Of a stretch of DNA of 64,000 nt, positions 1 through 8,425 are shown piece after piece. The notes beneath the pieces are model-generated. The model did not search any database and was not told the DNA's origin. It saw only the letters and a list, made by a program, of their open reading frames with translations. This stretch comes from Vibrio fortis (GTDB taxonomy: Bacteria; Pseudomonadota; Gammaproteobacteria; Enterobacterales; Vibrionaceae): positions 1-64,000 of the forward strand of contig NZ_JFFR01000023.1 of the NCBI RefSeq assembly GCF_000695685.1, given 5' to 3'. Both the position numbers and the translations under genes were made by a program. The stretch's first letter is position 1. Each line of letters opens with the position of its first letter.

Positions 1-79
1 GAGCCCCATGGATTTTGAGCTAATCAACTAAACCCCTGTGTCTACTTTTTAGGGGCCACATCATTCTCGAATCTCGAAT

Positions 80-685
80 CTACTTATAAATACACAACAT
101 ATTTAAGTAGCTGTCAGTCAGTGAGTGCAATTCTTCAGTTGAGTTTGCACGCTTCGCTTGGATGAACAACGAGTAGCAGATACCGTGGAATAGGTTCGCC
201 AAGTGTTTCGGTTCATGTTGGTCGCATACTTCACCGCGCTCGATCGCTTTAACGAACATGTTCTGAACCAGCATTTGGTTAGTGCGGTTGGTTGTTACGA
301 ACAGTGGCCATACTTCGTCACGAGTCGATGCACTCCATTCGAACCAAACATTAAGCCAGTGACAATCTTGTTCAACAAGCGCAACCATCTCATTGGTGAT
401 GTTAGTCAGATTTTGTTTCGCATGCAGATCAAGATCGATATTGTCTGAAAGGAAGTTCGAGAACTGACGAACAACGTGGTTTAGAACCTCATCGACCAGA
501 TCTTCACGTGTTGGGAAGTAGTTAAATACAGTAGCGACAGACACTTGAGCAATGTCAGCGATATCTGCATGTCCGCCTCGGCCAATGCCGCGACGAGAGA
601 ATACTTCAAGAGCAATCTCCATCAATTGAAGTTTTCTTTTTAGGGGTGAAAGCCTAGTTCTAGGTCTCTTAGATATTGAGTCCAT
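80..685 (-). CDS. hapR: LuxR/HapR-family quorum-sensing master regulator (TetR fold)
   Basis: A 201-residue TetR-type DNA-binding regulator that switches between low- and high-density gene programmes in vibrios. Orthologues are called HapR, LuxR, SmcR, OpaR, LitR or VanT depending on species. The N-terminal helix-turn-helix (about 25-70) carries the family signature GRGGHADIADIAQVSVATVF followed by NYFPTRED, and the protein ends in the usual NMLCIYK. The rest is the ligand/dimer domain. It stands next to hpt as in V. cholerae. A Qrr-complementary sequence overlaps the ribosome site, so post-transcriptional control by Qrr RNAs and Hfq is likely. Family identity is near certain; the species-specific symbol is my choice by synteny. 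Confidence 0.95.
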   Translation of the reverse strand: MDSISKRPRTRLSPLKRKLQLMEIALEVFSRRGIGRGGHADIADIAQVSVATVFNYFPTREDLVDEVLNHVVRQFSNFLSDNIDLDLHAKQNLTNITNEMVALVEQDCHWLNVWFEWSASTRDEVWPLFVTTNRTNQMLVQNMFVKAIERGEVCDQHEPKHLANLFHGICYSLFIQAKRANSTEELHSLTDSYLNMLCIYK

Positions 686-693
686 AATGTTTT

Positions 694-703
694 CCTTGCC
701 AAC
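694..703 (-). promoter_or_regulatory. Candidate Qrr small-RNA target overlapping the ribosome site
   Basis: The mRNA reads GUUGGCAAGG just before the start codon. This pairs at 9 of 10 positions with the conserved CCUAGCCAAC segment of Vibrio Qrr RNAs, as I recall that sequence. The AAGG at its 3' end is the ribosome binding site, 8 bases before the ATG, so pairing would block translation, as established for hapR/luxR mRNAs. Confidence 0.6.
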
Positions 704-710
704 GAAATAT

Positions 711-737
711 TATATTAATGATTTTATTATTATTTAA
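711..737. promoter_or_regulatory. Candidate LuxR/HapR autorepression site
   Basis: An AT-rich, imperfectly palindromic stretch inside the leader contains TTAATGA followed by TTATTATTA. This resembles half of the LuxR-family consensus with TTATTGA arms. LuxR/HapR proteins are known to repress their own genes. The match is partial and AT-rich DNA gives false hits. Confidence 0.3.
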
Positions 738-746
738 GCCAAGATG

Positions 747-775
747 AGTGTAATGGTGCATATGCAAATGGTCAA
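747..775 (-). promoter_or_regulatory. Promoter of the hapR-like regulator
   Basis: Read on the minus strand there is a -35 box TTGACC (770-775), a 17-base spacer and a -10 box TACACT (747-752). The expected start near 740 gives a leader of about 55 bases before the ATG at 685. Seen in sequence; not experimentally supported here. Confidence 0.55.
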
Positions 776-811
776 TCATTTGTGCTTGTTTTATGGACAA
801 TTGCATCAAAC

Positions 812-839
812 TTGATACATAAATCGTGATCCGTATAGG
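812..839 (+). promoter_or_regulatory. Possible hpt promoter
   Basis: TTGATA (812-817), a 16-base spacer and TATAGG (834-839) form a moderate sigma-70 match. It would leave a leader of about 180 bases before hpt. Apart from this and the hapR control elements I see nothing definable in the 337-base gap between hapR and hpt. Confidence 0.3.
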
Positions 840-1022
840 GCGTTGTAATGCGATCTAACTCGAAACCCGAGAATACGACTCTTGATGCGAGAACTGTGAT
901 TTAAATTGATAGACGAGGTGGTGTGGGTATTTGAGCAGTGCTAGACTTACGCTCGAAAATCAGCGGCACTATTGATGAAACGATCTACACTTGTCGCAGT
1001 CACTAAATAAAATGAGAGCAGT

Positions 1023-1553
1023 ATGAAACATACAGTTGAAGTCATGATCTCTGAGCAAGAAGTTCAAGATCGAGTGCAAGAACTAGGCAAACAGATCACT
1101 GAGCATTACCAAGGTAGTGAAGATCTCGTATTGGTAGGTCTATTACGTGGTTCATTCGTATTTATGGCCGATCTTGCGCGTGCGATTAACCTTACGCACC
1201 AAGTAGATTTCATGACAGCTTCTAGCTACGGCAACACTATGGAAAGCTCACGTGACGTGCGCATCCTAAAAGACCTAGATGATGACATCAAAGGTAAAGA
1301 TGTACTGCTAGTTGAAGATATCATCGATACTGGTAACACACTAAACAAGGTGAAAGAGATCCTGAGCCTACGTGAGCCTAAGTCAGTACGAATCTGTACA
1401 CTACTGGACAAGCCTTCTCGCCGTGAAGTTGACGTAGAAGTAAACTGGATCGGTTTTGAGATCCCTGACGAGTTTGTTGTGGGTGTAGGTATCGATTACG
1501 CTCAGAAATACCGTCACCTACCATACATTGGTAAGGTTGTACCTCAAGAGTAA
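1023..1553 (+). CDS. hpt: Hypoxanthine phosphoribosyltransferase
   Basis: Cytoplasmic purine-salvage enzyme converting hypoxanthine (and guanine more weakly) plus PRPP to the nucleotide. It is 176 residues, the usual length for bacterial Hpt. The PRPP-binding loop is visible as [14 protein letters not shown] (about 95-108), and the early [15 protein letters not shown] segment is typical of the family. The ATG at 1023 follows a weak GAGAG site. The gene is monocistronic, bounded by a strong bidirectional terminator, and sits between hapR and the carbonic anhydrase gene. Confidence 0.96.
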   Translation: MKHTVEVMISEQEVQDRVQELGKQITEHYQGSEDLVLVGLLRGSFVFMADLARAINLTHQVDFMTASSYGNTMESSRDVRILKDLDDDIKGKDVLLVEDIIDTGNTLNKVKEILSLREPKSVRICTLLDKPSRREVDVEVNWIGFEIPDEFVVGVGIDYAQKYRHLPYIGKVVPQE

Positions 1554-1590
1554 CCGTCGAGATTATCGATTGGATGAACTCGAATGATTA

Positions 1591-1617
1591 AAAAGCCCGC
1601 ATGATGCGGGCTTTTTT
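1591..1617 (+). terminator. Bidirectional terminator between hpt and can
   Basis: AAGCCCGC-ATGAT-GCGGGCTT hairpin flanked by an A-run on the left and a T-run on the right, so it can serve the convergent hpt and can transcripts. Confidence 0.9.
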
Positions 1618-1636
1618 GTATCTGTTAGGAAAGTAC

Positions 1637-2305
1637 TTAACCTTGTTGGCTTAGAAGAGGCGTGGTTAGAATCTTGTTTAATGCCTCTAAATGACTGTTC
1701 TCTAGAGTATCGTTGCTTGAACAACGCACACCAAGATCTTTCAGTTTTCCATCACCGATACCATATACAACGCCGTGGATTTCAACCTCTTGGCCGCGCT
1801 CCCAAGCACTCTGCATAATGGTTGAGTTACCCAAGTTGTAAACTTGCTCAGCAACGTTGATTTCACAAAGCTTATCACCCCACTGTTCACGTGGCAGTGC
1901 TTCGATCTCTTTGCGGTACTTTAAGTAGTTATCACGGATGTGCAGTAGCCAGTTATTGATAAGGCCCAGTTTCGGGTTATCAATAGCCGCATTAACACCG
2001 CCACAACCATAGTGACCACAGATAATGATGTGTTTTACCTTCAATACATCAACCGCGTATTGAACAACAGACAGGCAGTTAAGGTCGGTATGAATGACTT
2101 GGTTTGCCACATTACGGTGTACAAACAGTTCACCAGAATAGAGCCCTGTTAAGCGTTCAGCTGGTACACGACTATCTGAACAACCGATCCAAAGGAACCC
2201 CGGGTTTTGACCCTCTTCAAGCGTGGTAAAATATTCTGGTCGTTCTGAGCGAATTTCATCAGACCATTTGGAATTGTTTTCAAAAAGCTGTTTTATTTCT
2301 GGCAT
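1637..2305 (-). CDS. can: Beta-class carbonic anhydrase
   Basis: Zinc enzyme interconverting CO2 and bicarbonate in the cytoplasm. It is 222 residues and aligns with E. coli Can. The zinc ligands and catalytic dyad are visible as Cys42, Asp44 and Arg46 in CSDSRVP, and His98 and Cys101 in HYGCGG. It is transcribed divergently from a SulP anion transporter across a 243-base gap, which suggests linked inorganic-carbon handling. In E. coli, can is followed by yadGH; here the SulP gene separates them. Confidence 0.96.
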   Translation of the reverse strand: MPEIKQLFENNSKWSDEIRSERPEYFTTLEEGQNPGFLWIGCSDSRVPAERLTGLYSGELFVHRNVANQVIHTDLNCLSVVQYAVDVLKVKHIIICGHYGCGGVNAAIDNPKLGLINNWLLHIRDNYLKYRKEIEALPREQWGDKLCEINVAEQVYNLGNSTIMQSAWERGQEVEIHGVVYGIGDGKLKDLGVRCSSNDTLENSHLEALNKILTTPLLSQQG

Positions 2306-2548
2306 CTTGCTTCATACATCCCTCTATTAAGATGCTTAACTATACACAATGTTACAAATTCAATCTTGTAAAAAGTGCGTCAAAAAGTACTCATCTGACG
2401 TGTTCTAGTACGTAAAATCATAAACTTAGGCATAAAGCTATCATCCGGTTATAAGACATAAATATTGTGATTGAATTAACACTTTCTGAGCAGTTGATAC
2501 ATTTGTTAAAGTGATACGGTTTGTCAGCTCATCACAGGGAGATGTATT

Positions 2549-4219
2549 TTGTTTGGAAGTCGTTTTGCAGATATCAACCTCAAAGGGGATATGTTTGGCG
2601 GTGTCACCACAGCCATCATCTCGCTACCTTTAGCGTTGGCATTTGGTGTTGCTTCTGGTGCAGGCGCCGAAGCGGGCTTATGGGGCGCGATCATGGTCGG
2701 CCTGTTTGCCGCATTGTTTGGTGGTTCCAATACGTTGATCTCTGAGCCAACCGGCCCAATGACAGTGATTATGACGGCGGTACTGACCAGCATGATGGCC
2801 AAGTATCCTGAGACTGGCTTGGCAATGACCTTTACCGTTGTGATGATGGCTGGTGCATTTCAGGTATTGCTCGGGACGTTAAAGTTAGGCAAATACATAA
2901 CTTTGATGCCATATAGCGTGATCTCCGGATTTATGTCCGGCATCGGCGTTATTCTTATCATTCTGCAGCTTTCGCCACTTCTCGGTCACGCAGCACCTGC
3001 GGGTGGTGTAATGGGTACCTTATCGGCACTGCCTGACACAGTGGCGAATATGAAGTTCAGCGAGCTGTTTCTCGGCTTACTAACGCTCGGTATTCTGTTT
3101 TTCTTCCCTAAACAGTACCGAAAGTATGTTCCCGCACAATTGGTTGCCTTGGTCGCAGTCACACTGCTTTCTGTGATTTTGTTTGATACAGAAGCGATTC
3201 GCCGTATCGGTGAAATCCCGGCAGGTTTACCATCACTGGTTGTGCCGCACATTGACGCTTCTATGTTTACCGAGATGGTCATCGATGCATTGGTGCTGGG
3301 TACTCTGGGTTGTATTGATACGCTTTTGACTGCCGTTATTGGTGACTCTCTGACTCGTAAAGAGCACGATTCGGATAAAGAGCTGCGTGGTCAAGGTCTA
3401 GCAAATATGATTTCTGGCTTGTTCGGTGCGCTTCCAGGCGCGGGTGCAACCATGGGTACCGTAACCAACATTCAGGTTGGTGCGCGATCTCCATTATCAG
3501 GTGTGATTCGTGCGTTAGTACTTGCGCTAGTCGTACTGGTTGCCGGTGGTTTGACTGAACCAATTCCAATGGCGGTACTGGCGGGCATTGCGGTGTATGT
3601 GGGCTTCAATATCCTTGACTGGAGCTTCATTCAGCGTGCGCACCGCGTGAGCTTTGCGGGTATGGCGATCATGTATGGCGTAATGCTATTAACGGTATTC
3701 GTCGACTTGATTGTTGCGGTAGGTCTTGGTGTCTTTATCTCTAACATCATCATCATTGAGCGATTGAGCCGTGAGCAGGCGCGCCAAGTGAAGGCGATCA
3801 GTGATGCGGATGAAGATGATGTGCCTCTATCGGATAGCGAACGTGGCTTGCTTGATATGGCCAATGGTAAAGTGCTGTTCTTCTATCTGTCTGGACCAAT
3901 GATCTTCAGTGTCTCTAAGGCGATTTCACGTCAGCACACCAGTATCTCTGACTATGAAGCGATGATTCTTGATCTCACCGATGTACCTATGATTGATGTC
4001 ACGGTTGGTCTAGCGTTGGAGAATGCGATTAAGGATGCACTAGACGCCAACTGTGAGGTCTACCTGTTGTGTCCAAACGACAATACTCGCCAACAGCTTG
4101 AGAAATTCCATGTGATTGATCTGGTGCCAGAATCGAATACTTATCGCTTCCGTTATGAAGCCCTAAGAGCGGCAACCAACTACGTGGTGCGTGATGAGCA
4201 TGAGCTCGGTTCTGCTTAG
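2549..4219 (+). CDS. SulP-family anion transporter with C-terminal STAS domain
   Basis: A 556-residue inner-membrane protein of the SulP/SLC26 family (sulfate, bicarbonate or other anion uptake). About ten or more hydrophobic segments span residues 10-410. The family core is recognisable (TTAIISLPLALAFGVASGAG near the N-terminus), and a cytoplasmic STAS domain follows from about 440. The start is a TTG at 2549: AGGGAG lies 7 bases upstream and the nearby ATG at 2542 is out of frame. Its position divergent from carbonic anhydrase favours bicarbonate over sulfate as substrate, but that is inference. Confidence 0.92.
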   Translation: MFGSRFADINLKGDMFGGVTTAIISLPLALAFGVASGAGAEAGLWGAIMVGLFAALFGGSNTLISEPTGPMTVIMTAVLTSMMAKYPETGLAMTFTVVMMAGAFQVLLGTLKLGKYITLMPYSVISGFMSGIGVILIILQLSPLLGHAAPAGGVMGTLSALPDTVANMKFSELFLGLLTLGILFFFPKQYRKYVPAQLVALVAVTLLSVILFDTEAIRRIGEIPAGLPSLVVPHIDASMFTEMVIDALVLGTLGCIDTLLTAVIGDSLTRKEHDSDKELRGQGLANMISGLFGALPGAGATMGTVTNIQVGARSPLSGVIRALVLALVVLVAGGLTEPIPMAVLAGIAVYVGFNILDWSFIQRAHRVSFAGMAIMYGVMLLTVFVDLIVAVGLGVFISNIIIIERLSREQARQVKAISDADEDDVPLSDSERGLLDMANGKVLFFYLSGPMIFSVSKAISRQHTSISDYEAMILDLTDVPMIDVTVGLALENAIKDALDANCEVYLLCPNDNTRQQLEKFHVIDLVPESNTYRFRYEALRAATNYVVRDEHELGSA

Positions 4220-4245
4220 TAAAAAACAAATTAATATTTAGCTGT

Positions 4246-4284
4246 AAAATACCGTTAAGTTAATGACTTAGCGGTATTTTTTTA
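4246..4284 (+). terminator. Terminator after the SulP gene
   Basis: AATACCGTTAAG pairs with CTTAGCGGTATT (one wobble, 7-base loop), followed by a T-run. Confidence 0.85.
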
Positions 4285-4447
4285 TCTTGTTTTAGCCGTA
4301 TCCATAAATGTTTCTATAGATTTGGAAATGTTAGTTTGTCTTAATCGTCATTTGACGATAGACTTGTTGGTATATTGGACGTGTCTGAGAATAAAGTCAT
4401 CTTTTCTCTCATGCCCACTCACTAATCGCAAATGGCAAGTTATCTTC

Positions 4448-5365
4448 ATGTACGCATTAGAAATCGAACAACTTAGAAAGACCTACGCTGGTGGATTTGA
4501 GGCCTTGAAAGGCATCAGTCTGCAGGTGAAAAAAGGCGACTTTTACGCATTACTTGGGCCGAATGGCGCGGGCAAATCGACCACGATAGGCGTTATCTCC
4601 TCACTGGTAAATAAAACGTCAGGCAAGGTGAATGTCTTTGGTTTTGATATCGATAAAGACCTAGAGCTGGCGAAGCAAAACCTTGGCTTAGTTCCTCAAG
4701 AGTTCAACTTTAACCAGTTTGAGACCGTTGAGCAGATCGTACTTCAGCAAGCTGGCTACTATGGTGTGTCTAAGTCACTAGCCAAAGAGCGTGCCAAAAA
4801 GTATCTATCTAAGCTCGATCTGTGGGAAAAGCGTAGCGAACGAGCGCGAAACCTGTCTGGTGGTATGAAGCGTCGTTTAATGATCGCCCGTGCATTGATG
4901 CATGAGCCTCAACTACTAATCTTGGATGAACCAACAGCCGGCGTCGATATTGAACTGCGCCGCTCGATGTGGGAATTTCTACAAGAGATCAACGAGAAAC
5001 AAGGCATCACTATCATCTTGACCACTCACTACCTAGAAGAGGCCGAGATGCTGTGTCGCAACATCGGCATCATCAATCGTGGTGAGTTGATTGAGAACAC
5101 GACGATGAAGTCGCTGTTGAATAAGCTCAGCGTTGAAACCTTCATCCTTGATTTGGAAGAGGGCGTATCTGAGCCGACGCTGCAAGGCGTCAATAGCCAA
5201 GTGATGGTGAATGGTTCTCTAGAGATCGAGATTGATAAGACGTTAGGGTTGAATACCATCTTTAGCCAGCTAACAGAGCAGGGTATCAAAGTATTGTCGA
5301 TGCGTAACAAGGCGAACCGTTTGGAAGAGCTGTTTGTGAGTATCGTTCGTGAGGGGAGCAAGTAA
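4448..5365 (+). CDS. yadG: ABC exporter ATP-binding subunit, YadG type
   Basis: A 305-residue ATPase of a two-gene ABC-2 exporter of unknown substrate. Walker A is GPNGAGKST, the signature is LSGGMKRR and Walker B is LLILDEPTAG; the C-terminal MRNKANRLEELF motif is typical of YadG. The reading frame is open from an ATG at 4322, but the extra 42 residues have no counterpart in YadG. The start at 4448 gives the family N-terminus (MYALEIEQLRKTY), although no strong ribosome site precedes it. The partner permease follows after one base. Confidence 0.93.
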   Translation: MYALEIEQLRKTYAGGFEALKGISLQVKKGDFYALLGPNGAGKSTTIGVISSLVNKTSGKVNVFGFDIDKDLELAKQNLGLVPQEFNFNQFETVEQIVLQQAGYYGVSKSLAKERAKKYLSKLDLWEKRSERARNLSGGMKRRLMIARALMHEPQLLILDEPTAGVDIELRRSMWEFLQEINEKQGITIILTTHYLEEAEMLCRNIGIINRGELIENTTMKSLLNKLSVETFILDLEEGVSEPTLQGVNSQVMVNGSLEIEIDKTLGLNTIFSQLTEQGIKVLSMRNKANRLEELFVSIVREGSK

Positions 5366-5366
5366 G

Positions 5367-6137
5367 ATGTATCAACTGTATTGGACGGCTTTTTGTAGTC
5401 TGCTCACCAAAGAGGTGAACCGCTTTACCCGAATCTGGGTTCAGACTCTGGTTCCACCTGCGATCACCATGACCTTGTACTTCATCATCTTCGGTAGCCT
5501 GATTGGCTCTCGCATTGGCCAGATGAACGGCTTCAGCTATATGGAATACATCGTGCCGGGCCTTATCATGATGTCGGTGATTACCAACTCTTATTCGAAC
5601 GTTGCCTCTTCGTTCTTTAGTGCTAAGTTCCAAAAGAACATTGAAGAGCTTTTGGTCGCTCCGGTACCAAACTATGTGATTATCGCAGGCTTCGTAATGG
5701 GCGGGGTTGTGCGCGGCTTGCTAGTTGGCGCTATTGTTACCTTTGTGTCGCTGTTCTTCGTTGACCTGCAAGTTGACCATTGGGGTGTAATCATTGCGAC
5801 TGTGTTCTTAACGTCAGTGGTATTTGCGTTGGGTGGTCTTATCAATGCGGTATTTGCGCGCACCTTTGATGATATTTCAATCATTCCAACCTTCATCCTA
5901 ACGCCCCTAACTTATCTTGGCGGGGTGTTCTACTCAATCAGTCTACTACCTGATTTTTGGCAAGGTGTATCTAAGCTGAACCCGATTGTGTATATGGTGA
6001 ACGCATTCAGATACGGCTTCTTGGGAGTGTCTGATGTGGGTATTGCGACCTCGTTTGGTGTACTAGGTGTGTTTATTGTGGTGCTGTATGGCGTTGCACA
6101 TTACTTAGTAACAAAGGGCATTGGCTTACGTAGCTAG
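5367..6137 (+). CDS. yadH: ABC-2 type exporter permease, YadH type
   Basis: A 256-residue inner-membrane subunit, the same length as E. coli YadH, with six hydrophobic segments and the ABC-2 family stretch LTPLTYLGGVFYSI near residues 180-195. The chosen start at 5367 has GGGGAG about 9 bases upstream, in the last codons of yadG. An in-frame ATG at 5349 would overlap yadG and lacks a better site. Co-transcribed with yadG; substrate unknown. Confidence 0.93.
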   Translation: MYQLYWTAFCSLLTKEVNRFTRIWVQTLVPPAITMTLYFIIFGSLIGSRIGQMNGFSYMEYIVPGLIMMSVITNSYSNVASSFFSAKFQKNIEELLVAPVPNYVIIAGFVMGGVVRGLLVGAIVTFVSLFFVDLQVDHWGVIIATVFLTSVVFALGGLINAVFARTFDDISIIPTFILTPLTYLGGVFYSISLLPDFWQGVSKLNPIVYMVNAFRYGFLGVSDVGIATSFGVLGVFIVVLYGVAHYLVTKGIGLRS

Positions 6138-6164
6138 TCTTTACACCACTGAGCTTACAGATAA

Positions 6165-6196
6165 AGAAAAAGGTCGGTATAACATCGACCTTTTTT
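6165..6196 (+). terminator. Bidirectional terminator between yadH and panC
   Basis: AAAAAGGTCG pairs with CGACCTTTTT around a 9-base loop, with A- and T-runs outside. It serves the convergent yadGH and panBC units. Confidence 0.88.
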
Positions 6197-6222
6197 GTAT
6201 TTTGCTTTTAAGAAACCGTTAA

Positions 6223-7113
6223 CTACTCAGCGGTTTCTTCTTTCACTTCTTCTTTGGTCTCTGTTACCAAGTCGAGAACTTGGTTGTCGATAAGACGTGT
6301 CTTACCCAAGAATGCAGACATAAGAATCACAGCTTGAGTGGATTCAGAAGTGATGGCTTGCAGAGTCTTAGCATCGCAGATGAAGATCTCATCCGGCTGT
6401 AGATCTGCAGCGCGAAGTTGGTCGGTCGCATCTTCCACAACTGACGCGTAATCATCACGTCCACCACGGATGGCACTGCTGATCCAACGCATAGTGCGAG
6501 CCAGTACAGGTGCACGTTGGCGTTCATCAATTGTGAGGTTGCCGTTACGAGAGCTCATTGCTAAACCGTCCATCTCACGTACCGTAGGTACGCCCACGAT
6601 CTCGATGTCGAGTGCAAGGTCGGTCGTCATTTGACGAATAACGGCAAGCTGTTGGAAATCTTTTTCACCGAAGCAGGCAAAGTCAGGCTGAACGATGTTG
6701 AACAGCTTGGTTACGATCGTTGCTACACCACGGAAGTGACCAGGACGAGAAGCCCCTTCTAGCATGTGAGAAAGGCCAGGTACCTCAACAAAAGTCTGCT
6801 TATCAAGACCTGCTGGGTACATGATCTCTGGTGTTGGTGTAAAGACCAACTCAACACCTTCGCCAGTTAGTTTGCTCAAGTCAGCTTCTAGAGTACGAGG
6901 GTAGTTGTTTAGATCGTCTGCACGGTCAAATTGCATTGGGTTAACGAAGATACTAACCACAACGATATCAGCCAGTTCACGCGCTTTTCTTACTAGAGTA
7001 AGGTGACCTTCATGAAGGTTGCCCATAGTAGGAACGAAAGCAACAGTGCGTCCATCACGTTTATACTGCTTAATCTGCTCACGAAGAGCCGCTACTTCAG
7101 CGAAAGATTGCAT
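6223..7113 (-). CDS. panC: Pantothenate synthetase
   Basis: Joins pantoate and beta-alanine with ATP in pantothenate (vitamin B5) synthesis. 296 residues. The nucleotide-binding [14 protein letters not shown] (about 29-42) carries the HxGH signature, and MSSRNGNL corresponds to the second ATP-binding loop. The C-terminus has an acidic Glu/Lys-rich tail ([10 protein letters not shown]). It lies 8 bases downstream of panB and has a TTAGGAG ribosome site. No panD (aspartate decarboxylase) is adjacent, unlike in E. coli. Confidence 0.97.
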   Translation of the reverse strand: MQSFAEVAALREQIKQYKRDGRTVAFVPTMGNLHEGHLTLVRKARELADIVVVSIFVNPMQFDRADDLNNYPRTLEADLSKLTGEGVELVFTPTPEIMYPAGLDKQTFVEVPGLSHMLEGASRPGHFRGVATIVTKLFNIVQPDFACFGEKDFQQLAVIRQMTTDLALDIEIVGVPTVREMDGLAMSSRNGNLTIDERQRAPVLARTMRWISSAIRGGRDDYASVVEDATDQLRAADLQPDEIFICDAKTLQAITSESTQAVILMSAFLGKTRLIDNQVLDLVTETKEEVKEETAE

Positions 7114-7121
7114 ACTAACTC

Positions 7122-7916
7122 CTAAGCGATTGTGTGAGCGTCATCAGGGAAACGTGCGCTCTCAACATCTTCTTTATATTTTGCCACGGCTTTACGCATA
7201 TCGCCCGTTTCCGCTAAGAAATTCTTAGAGAATTTAGGCATATAGTTCGCAGAAATACCGAACATGTCGTGCATAACTAGGATTTGACCGTCGGTCACAT
7301 TGCCCGCGCCAATACCAATTACGGGTACATCACAGGCTTCAGTAATACGTTTTGCCAATGAAGCCGGTACACACTCAAGCAGGACGATTTGCGCGCCAGC
7401 TTCTTGTAGAGCTAATGCGTCTGCAACCATTTTATCCGCTTGATCGTCATCGCGACCTTGTACCTTGTAACCACCAAAGATGTTCACAGACTGAGGCGTT
7501 AAACCTAGGTGTGCACAAACCGGTACAGCGCGCTCTGTTAGCATTTTCACTGTATCTACCAGCCAGCTGCCACCTTCAATCTTAACCATGTTGGCACCAG
7601 CGCGAATGATCGTCGCCGCGTTTTCACATGCTTGCTCAGGTGTTGCGTAGCTCATGAATGGCATGTCAGCCATCAACAGACAGTTTGGGCTACCTGCACG
7701 TACTGAGCGAGTGTGGTAAGCAATGTCTTCTACGGTAACGGGCAGTGTGTCAGTTTGGCCTTGTAGCACCATACCAAGTGAATCACCGACTAAAAGTACA
7801 GGGATCTCTTGGCTTTCGAATAGTTGACTGAAGCTTGCGTCGTAAGCCGTTGACGTTGCAAATTTACGGCCTTCACGTTTGCACTTGATCAGGTCGTTAA
7901 TGGTTACTTTTTTCAT
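7122..7916 (-). CDS. panB: 3-methyl-2-oxobutanoate hydroxymethyltransferase
   Basis: First committed enzyme of pantoate synthesis, transferring a hydroxymethyl group from methylene-tetrahydrofolate to ketoisovalerate. 264 residues, the usual length. Family motifs include [13 protein letters not shown] near 40 and [13 protein letters not shown] near 135-147. It forms a two-gene operon with panC, downstream of the pcnB-folK pair on the same strand. Confidence 0.97.
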   Translation of the reverse strand: MKKVTINDLIKCKREGRKFATSTAYDASFSQLFESQEIPVLLVGDSLGMVLQGQTDTLPVTVEDIAYHTRSVRAGSPNCLLMADMPFMSYATPEQACENAATIIRAGANMVKIEGGSWLVDTVKMLTERAVPVCAHLGLTPQSVNIFGGYKVQGRDDDQADKMVADALALQEAGAQIVLLECVPASLAKRITEACDVPVIGIGAGNVTDGQILVMHDMFGISANYMPKFSKNFLAETGDMRKAVAKYKEDVESARFPDDAHTIA

Positions 7917-7939
7917 TGGTTTTCCTTAATGCGTTTGGC

Positions 7940-8425
7940 TTATTTTTGCCAAACATTGAGCCCGTTTTTGTCGACTACTTTAAGCAGTTCACTGAGCTCA
8001 GTCCCATCAGGGAGTTGTAAACTTGGTGCGATTTCAGCTAGCGGGTAAAGAACGAATTCTCGCTCTTTCATTCCGTAGTGAGGAACGGTTAAGCGCTCTG
8101 AATCGATCACCTCATTGCCGTATAAAATGATGTCTAGGTCCAAGGTTCTCGGTCCCCAACGCTCATCTTTACGGACACGCCCTTGCTCTTGCTCAATCGC
8201 TTGGGTGCAATTAAGCAGTTCAATAGGCGTTAATTCGGTCTCAATAGCAACCACCGCATTGATGTAATCTGGTTGATTTTGCGGCCCCATTGGAGTGCTA
8301 CTATATAGCTTAGAGGTCGCAATAAACTTTGATTGCGGTAGGCTTTTTAGTGTTTCGATAGCCAAATTTGCTTGGCTCACAGGGTCGGCAAGATTGCTGC
8401 CGACCGCGATGTACGCTGTGATCAT
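7940..8425 (-). CDS. folK: 6-hydroxymethyl-7,8-dihydropterin pyrophosphokinase
   Basis: Folate-pathway enzyme transferring pyrophosphate from ATP to hydroxymethyl-dihydropterin. 161 residues, standard length. The signature RWGPRTLDLDIILYG (about 92-106) holds the two Mg2+-binding aspartates, and the N-terminal IAVGSNL matches the family. Its ATG overlaps the pcnB stop in an ATGA arrangement, indicating translational coupling. panB follows 23 bases downstream. Confidence 0.97.
   Translation of the reverse strand: MITAYIAVGSNLADPVSQANLAIETLKSLPQSKFIATSKLYSSTPMGPQNQPDYINAVVAIETELTPIELLNCTQAIEQEQGRVRKDERWGPRTLDLDIILYGNEVIDSERLTVPHYGMKEREFVLYPLAEIAPSLQLPDGTELSELLKVVDKNGLNVWQK

Noticed and set aside
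32..57. CCCCT...AGGGG inverted repeat downstream of hapR as a terminator
   Set aside because: The stem is short with a long loop and no T-run follows on the minus strand.
203..448. 81-codon plus-strand frame inside hapR
   Set aside because: Antisense to a highly conserved regulator, no start signals.
4322..4447. 42-residue N-terminal extension of YadG
   Set aside because: The residues have no resemblance to the ABC ATPase N-terminus; the ATG at 4448 restores the family length.
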